A DNA stretch of 64,000 nucleotides from MED-G105 sp965263305 (lineage in GTDB: Bacteria > Pseudomonadota > Alphaproteobacteria > Caulobacterales > Parvularculaceae): positions 1,736,001 through 1,800,000 of the forward strand of contig OZ253666.1 in assembly GCA_965263305.1 (NCBI GenBank), written 5' to 3'. Below, one piece after another: positions 59,327-64,000 of the stretch. Under the pieces are notes generated by a model that ran no database searches, was not told where the DNA came from, and saw nothing but the letters and a program-made list of their open reading frames with translations. A program made the position numbers and the translations under genes. The number at the start of each line of letters is the position of its first letter. The stretch's first letter is position 1.

Positions 59327-61723
59327 TTATAAATCTCGCGCGACGCGAAAGCCCGTGGCGAAGTCCCTGGCTTTGGCGGCGGCGGCGCGGCGATATCCTG
59401 CGCGGGCCCGCCAAGCGCCAGCGTTCCAGGCGCCTCCCTTTATGACGCGCGCCTCGCAATCATCTTGGGCGATGCTGCTGTCAACGGGACGTCCGTCCAA
59501 TGGCGCGCCTTCATGGGTGGGTCGCCAGCAATCAGCGGTCCATTCCCAAACATTACCGTGTACGTCGTAAAGGCCAAAAGCATTGGGGGCGAAACTGCCG
59601 GTATTCGCCGTGCGGCGGCGATAGCGACCGGGCGCCGTCCCATAGGGGTATTCGCCGTGATAGTTCGCTTGGGCGGCGGTGATGGTGTCGCCGGTGTTAA
59701 ACGGGGTTTGGGCGCCTGCCCTTGCGGCGAATTCCCACTCTGATTCACTGGGCAGACGATATCGCCGCCCGGTGCGTGACGACAGCCAGGCGATGTAGTC
59801 GAGCGCGTCTTCATAGGAGACATTGATGACCGGCTTGCGCCCGCGGCCCCAGCCAGCGTCGCGCGGCCGGTAGCGCCGACAGCCGCCGGCTGCGACGCAA
59901 GCGTCCCATTCATCGAAGGTCACTTCTCTCGCGCCAAGGGCAAAGGGACGCCGCAGTGTCACCGTCACCTGAGGGCCCTCCTCCGGCGTGCGCGCCGCCT
60001 CGTTGATGGGCGCGCCCATGACAAAAGCGCCAGCGGGCAATTCGGCCATGTCGGGGCATTCCAGACAATCGCGGAAATATAGCCCCGCCGTCGCTTCAGT
60101 GTCTTCGATGAGGGAGGCGATGTCTCGTTGTTCGGAGGGGACAGCGTCAGATGACGATCCCTCATTGGCCGGGGCGCCGGCGGTTGAAGAAAGGGCGTCC
60201 CTGGTTGGCGCCTCCGAGATTGACGACCAGGCGAGTTGCGCAATCACGTCGGCGTTGCCGGGCGGCGCATCCTGTTGCGAATCATTGATCGCTTTTGGCG
60301 GCGCGGCCGGCTTTAGGGTTGGTTCAACGTCGAAGGCGGCAAGACGGTTTTCTTTGGTGAGTGGCGCTGGGGCGAGCGGCGCCGGTGTTTCTTCGACTGC
60401 GTCGTATAAAGATGATTCTTCAGCCGGTGGTGTCGCCTCGAGCGGCGTCAATTCAGACCAGACGGTCTCATTCGTTGCGACCGCTTCTCCTGAGGGAGGC
60501 AAGTTCGCTGTTTCGCTGGTCGTCGGTGCGGATGTCGCCAGCGTTGTCATTGTCTCTGGCGCTTCGCTCTTTCCTTGCGCGCTTGAGAATTGCTCAACAG
60601 ACAATGGAGATTTTTCCTCAAGGCGAGGTGAGGTTTCGCGTAGCGTTGGGGGCTCGTTTTTCTTAGGGCTCGCCGCGGTCGCTGGTTCGACAAAGGCGAC
60701 CACGGGCGGGGGATCGATAAAACGAGGGAGATCGCTTGGCGTTGAGGCCATGATCGACGCCGCATCATCCCGTTGGCCGGAATCGGCCGACGGTGATGAC
60801 CCTACGTTACCCATAAAAAGACCCGCAGCACCGATCGCCAAAAGCAGTGAAGCAGCAGCGCCGGCAATTATCCGGATGGTCGATGTGCGAAACGCAGGCG
60901 TGTTTTGCGGCGTCGGTTCTTCGTGAATCGCGAGTGAAGGTCTCGACGCGATTAGAGGGGAGTACGCGCTCTCCCTTTCTTCATGGTAAGGATCTTTTTC
61001 AAAGATATCTGCATCGACGCGGGCGCCGGTTGATCTATCATCAGGGCTAAAGCCGTCAGCGTCATGGCGTGACTGAAAAAGGGCGCCGTGATCCTCCGCC
61101 ATCCAGACCCCCGCTTTCGATTGACCATCCGCGGGTGTCACGGCGCGGTGATGTCGGTCGCCACGAAGTGCGCCGGGGTCGGCTTTGGCTGGTGGCGTCC
61201 AATCAAAAGGATGGCGTTGCGACGGTGTCGCGGAGGGAGACGCGAGGGACGGCGGCGTTGCATCCGCGCTGCTCTTCGCAAGGGTGTCGTTTGTTATAGC
61301 GTTCTGCGGGTCGAGGTTTTGCGCTTGAGCGCGTTTGGCGGCGATTTTAATGTCTTCCAACATGAACCGCCAACGCGGATCCGCCTCGGCGCCGCTCCAT
61401 CCAACGAGGTCAACCGGCGCCAGACTGGCGAACGCCTTTGGCGGTGCTGTCCGTTTAAACGTCACGGGGCAAAGTAATCTATCCTGTAACGCTTGCTCAG
61501 CCGCGGCGAGCAAGTCCGCATCTTGCAGGCTTTCTGGCGACCAAATCACCACCGTAGCGATGGGGGCTTGGCGAGCGGGCTTTTGGGAAGCGTCGCTATG
61601 GTCATCAGCGCCGCTAAACAAGACAGAGTAACCGAGAACCTGAAGAGCCCTCGCGATTTGTTCTCCCAATAGGGCGCTGTCGGCGCAAAAGAGAAGACGT
61701 ACAGGTGATGAAGTATCTATCAT
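59327..61723 (-). CDS. TIR-like N-terminal domain, membrane helix and formylglycine-generating-enzyme-like domain
   Basis: A 798-residue protein. Residues ~1-130 resemble a bacterial TIR domain (LLGEQIARALQVLGYSV, TVVIWSPESLQDA, VDLVGWSGAEADPRW). A Pro/Ala/Ser-rich linker with one membrane helix (IIAGAAASLLLAIGAAGLF, ~285-305) follows. The last ~235 residues are an FGE-sulfatase/SUMF1 domain: LPAGAFVMGAP, ALGAREVTFDEWDACVAAGG, YRLPSESEWEFAARAG and NVWEWTADCW. Most such domains do not make formylglycine; the paired Cys of the true enzyme are not evident at the C-terminus. The FGE-like domain would lie in the periplasm. Confidence 0.8.
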   Translation of the reverse strand: MIDTSSPVRLLFCADSALLGEQIARALQVLGYSVLFSGADDHSDASQKPARQAPIATVVIWSPESLQDADLLAAAEQALQDRLLCPVTFKRTAPPKAFASLAPVDLVGWSGAEADPRWRFMLEDIKIAAKRAQAQNLDPQNAITNDTLAKSSADATPPSLASPSATPSQRHPFDWTPPAKADPGALRGDRHHRAVTPADGQSKAGVWMAEDHGALFQSRHDADGFSPDDRSTGARVDADIFEKDPYHEERESAYSPLIASRPSLAIHEEPTPQNTPAFRTSTIRIIAGAAASLLLAIGAAGLFMGNVGSSPSADSGQRDDAASIMASTPSDLPRFIDPPPVVAFVEPATAASPKKNEPPTLRETSPRLEEKSPLSVEQFSSAQGKSEAPETMTTLATSAPTTSETANLPPSGEAVATNETVWSELTPLEATPPAEESSLYDAVEETPAPLAPAPLTKENRLAAFDVEPTLKPAAPPKAINDSQQDAPPGNADVIAQLAWSSISEAPTRDALSSTAGAPANEGSSSDAVPSEQRDIASLIEDTEATAGLYFRDCLECPDMAELPAGAFVMGAPINEAARTPEEGPQVTVTLRRPFALGAREVTFDEWDACVAAGGCRRYRPRDAGWGRGRKPVINVSYEDALDYIAWLSSRTGRRYRLPSESEWEFAARAGAQTPFNTGDTITAAQANYHGEYPYGTAPGRYRRRTANTGSFAPNAFGLYDVHGNVWEWTADCWRPTHEGAPLDGRPVDSSIAQDDCEARVIKGGAWNAGAWRARAGYRRAAAAKARDFATGFRVARDL

Positions 61724-61727
61724 ATAG

Positions 61728-62051
61728 TCAGTACAGTGTATAATTTATTTGTTGCCGTTGCGCCTGCTCGTCCGTTTCGCCGCCCAGGAAAGACGATTGG
61801 CTCTCAACGCTTAGCCGTTGCGGCGCCGTGAATGTCTCATTGCGCCTGTTGTTTTTGTTTGTCGCCGTTGGCTCTCTCAAAGCACGCCGCAATGGCGGGT
61901 TTGCGAACGGAGCGGCGACGTCGATTTGCTGAACCCCGTTTATTAACCATCTTTGCGGCCCAACCACCGGTGTTCGCAAGTCTGAAACGTTGTTGCTCGG
62001 GTTAAACTTCGGCATTAATTTGTTCTTGTAATGTTCTATTTTTTCGTCCAA
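61728..62051 (-). CDS. Doubtful small hypothetical protein
   Basis: A 107-codon open frame that ends 4 bases before the FGE-like gene on the same strand, which is why I keep it. It starts with TTG, has no clear ribosome-binding site and matches no known family. The sequence is basic and Asn/Gln-rich (EPTATNKNNRRNE). It could equally be the untranslated leader of the FGE-like gene. Confidence 0.25.
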   Translation of the reverse strand: MDEKIEHYKNKLMPKFNPSNNVSDLRTPVVGPQRWLINGVQQIDVAAPFANPPLRRALREPTATNKNNRRNETFTAPQRLSVESQSSFLGGETDEQAQRQQINYTLY

Positions 62052-62116
62052 TGTGGCATTCTCTAACGGAATATCATGATTTGTCGCTCGCCAAGGTTGT
62101 CAAAAGGAGTTGATTG

Positions 62117-63784
62117 ATGGTCGCGCAATTGACGACATACGCCTTCCATGGGGTTGAGGCTCAACCGGTCGCGGTGCAGGTGCACACCGCCAATGGCGCT
62201 TCGCATTTTTCGATTGTTGGGCTGCCGGATAAGGCCGTGTCGGAGGCGCGTGAACGGGTGCGCGCGGCGTTTAGCGCAATCGGTCTTGGCCTGCCGCCAA
62301 AGCGGATCACCGTTAACCTCGCGCCAGCGGATTTGCCGAAGGAAGGCGGTCATTTCGATTTGGCGATCGCCCTCGGGCTCATGATTGAGATTGGCGCCGC
62401 CCCCCATGATGCTGCTGAGGGGTATGCGGTGATTGGGGAGTTAGGGTTGGACGGATCGATCGCGCCCGTGACGGGTGCTTTATCGGCAGGCCTTGCGGCG
62501 GCGGCTGGCGGCGTCGGGTTGATTTGCCCGGCCGCGTCCGGCCCCGAGGCGGCGTGGGCCGGCGATGATCTTGAAATCCTTGCGCCGCAATCCATCATCC
62601 AACTGATCAATCACTTTAAGGGCGTGCAAATGCTGACCCGCCCGACCCGGGGGCAGTTAGAAGACGCGCCGAGGCTTGCGGATTTTCGTGATATCAAAGG
62701 CCAAGAAAGCGCCAAGCGCGCGGCCGAGGTCGCCGCTGCTGGCGGTCATAATTTACTGATGGTAGGGCCGCCGGGGTCGGGAAAATCTATGTTAGCGTCC
62801 CGATTGCCGGGCATCCTGCCGCCGCTCACCGCTGAAGAGATGCTTGATGTCTCCATGGTTCAATCTGTAGCGGGATTATTAGAGGGCGGCCGGTTAACCC
62901 GGGCGCGTCCGTTCAGAGCGCCTCATCACTCCGCATCAATGGCCGCGATGGTCGGCGGCGGCGTTCGGGCAAAGCCGGGAGAGGCGTCCTTGGCGCATCA
63001 CGGCGTTTTGTTTCTTGATGAATTACCGGAATTCGCCCCGCAGGTTTTAGATAGCCTTCGCCAACCCTTGGAGACCGGTGACATCTTAATCGCCCGGGCG
63101 AATATGCATGTGCGGTATCCGGCGCGCTTCCAACTCGTCGCGGCGATGAACCCGTGCCGGTGCGGGTATGGGCGCGCCCATGCCGCCGCAGCCGGGCGGG
63201 CCTGTGGACGGGGCCCAAATTGTGAAAGCACATATCAGGCAAGGGTTTCAGGGCCCCTATTTGACCGCATGGATGTCGCCGTTGATTTGTCACCGGTCAT
63301 GCCGGCGGATCTGGCGCGCCCCGCCGATGGTGAAACGAGCGCGGTAATCGCCGCGCGCGTGGCGAGGGCGCGACAGGCTCAGGAGGATCGGGCGTTGGAA
63401 CGGCGCAACGCGGAACGGAACGCCTCTAACGGAAATGCGCTTGAAAGCGCCTCGTCGCTTTCCAACGCGCCTATTTCAAATACCAACGCAGCTCTCCCCG
63501 ACGGCCTGTTGCAAGTTATAGCCGCGCCCGACGCCGATGGCGCGGCGTTAATGGCGAAAGCAGCTGAAACCCTAGGATTTTCAGCGCGCGGCTATCACCG
63601 TATCTTACGGTTGGCGCGGACGCTCGCCGATCTTGATGGCGTTGACGCCGTTCGCAGACGCCACGTTGCCGAGGCGATTAGCTATCGTCGCCGCGATCCT
63701 GGAAGCAATGTGGCCGCTTTTTCGGGGAACCAGATGGGCGGCGCGTCTGCACTGGGAGAGCCTTCGATGGGCGTCAATCCTTGA
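62117..63784 (+). CDS. comM: YifB/ComM-family AAA ATPase (Mg-chelatase-like)
   Basis: A 555-residue protein from ATG 62117, preceded by AAAGGAG; a TTG one codon upstream is not needed. The N-terminal ChlI-like domain contains FSIVGLPDKAVSEARERVRAA. The AAA core has Walker A MVGPPGSGKSMLA and Walker B VLFLDELPEF, then MNPCRCGYG with the family Cys motif and the C-terminal ARGYHRILRLARTLADLDG. ComM helicases promote branch migration in natural transformation. It is slightly longer than usual (~510) because of a linker near residue 440 and a C-terminal tail. Confidence 0.93.
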   Translation: MVAQLTTYAFHGVEAQPVAVQVHTANGASHFSIVGLPDKAVSEARERVRAAFSAIGLGLPPKRITVNLAPADLPKEGGHFDLAIALGLMIEIGAAPHDAAEGYAVIGELGLDGSIAPVTGALSAGLAAAAGGVGLICPAASGPEAAWAGDDLEILAPQSIIQLINHFKGVQMLTRPTRGQLEDAPRLADFRDIKGQESAKRAAEVAAAGGHNLLMVGPPGSGKSMLASRLPGILPPLTAEEMLDVSMVQSVAGLLEGGRLTRARPFRAPHHSASMAAMVGGGVRAKPGEASLAHHGVLFLDELPEFAPQVLDSLRQPLETGDILIARANMHVRYPARFQLVAAMNPCRCGYGRAHAAAAGRACGRGPNCESTYQARVSGPLFDRMDVAVDLSPVMPADLARPADGETSAVIAARVARARQAQEDRALERRNAERNASNGNALESASSLSNAPISNTNAALPDGLLQVIAAPDADGAALMAKAAETLGFSARGYHRILRLARTLADLDGVDAVRRRHVAEAISYRRRDPGSNVAAFSGNQMGGASALGEPSMGVNP

Positions 63785-64000
63785 TGTGAACTGTCGTAGG
63801 GGCGTTCTAGCGGCGTCCTAACGCGTTCTGGGTCTGGGGATCGGGTGGTTTATCGCCTGGCGGTAAAGTGCAACCGTTTTTGCCTGACCTATTGAAAGTT
63901 ATACGGAAATTCTTTTCCGACGCTTAACCATATCGCCTAACCGAATTTTCAAGGCCATAGGGCATAAATCGTACCTAAGACGATTTAGGGTCTGTTTATA

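Noticed and set aside
59988..60926. A 312-codon plus-strand frame opposite the FGE-like gene
   Set aside because: It is antisense to the Ala/Ser/Pro-rich linker of a well-supported gene; high GC at third positions keeps the opposite strand open.

Overview
The window is chromosomal DNA of an alphaproteobacterium. The gene order mltA-smr / hslU / hslV / hisH-hisA-hisF-hisE, with pheS-pheT nearby, is typical of that class, and the Tad pseudopilins, Crp-type regulator, PilZ protein and class III cyclase fit. A marine Parvularcula- or Hyphomonas-like relative is possible, but the sequence alone does not fix the genus.

Layout. 1-14 kb is core: lytic transglycosylase MltA (cut by the window edge), an Smr protein, a large unrecognised protein, hslU and hslV separated by three Tad pseudopilin-type genes, and hisH-hisA-CHAD-hisF-hisE. 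14-23.4 kb is mixed housekeeping: adenylate/guanylate cyclase with TPRs, Crp/Fnr regulator, a Sel1/peptidoglycan-binding membrane protein, a lipoprotein, a dienelactone hydrolase, and a divergent acyltransferase-3 / LytTR pair. 52.5-64 kb is core again: tRNA-Thr(CGT), PilZ, pheT, pheS, a YbjN-like secreted protein, a P1-family peptidase, a TIR-like/formylglycine-generating-enzyme-like protein and the YifB/ComM AAA protein.

The accessory region lies at about 23.6-52.5 kb. Its first half (23.6-40.1 kb) is a double-glycine peptide system. It has a five-fold identical tandem array of a 52-residue Cys-containing precursor and three further unrelated precursors (one proline-rich, two Cys-containing). 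It also has two VKOR/thioredoxin-like membrane oxidases with a degenerate C39-like N-terminus, an HlyD adaptor plus a C39-peptidase ABC exporter, a cupin-like putative tailoring enzyme (with a decayed second copy) and a hybrid histidine kinase. The second half (40.9-50.3 kb) is a minus-strand, operon-like run: a fusion of a UDP-glucuronate-decarboxylase-type enzyme with HMG-CoA reductase, a GT2-like glycosyltransferase, a NodIJ-like ABC exporter, a fatty-acid-hydroxylase-type membrane enzyme, a condensation-type acyltransferase and an alpha/beta hydrolase. This looks like synthesis and export of a decorated lipid or isoprenoid-related molecule.

The two halves appear to be co-regulated. A 13-bp palindrome, TTAAGAWTCTTAA, stands before each precursor unit, before the exporter operon and before the fusion gene. 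It is usually paired at a centre-to-centre distance of 31 bp (22 bp in places), and in at least three cases it abuts the predicted -35 box. Mobile-element debris (IS3-like fragment, tyrosine-recombinase tail, IS5-like fragment), an intact IS1595-type element with an 8-bp target duplication, an adjacent tRNA-Thr and ~100-bp direct repeats at 25.4 and 51.7 kb point to a mosaic, horizontally assembled island. All functional statements for the island are inferences from motifs and context.
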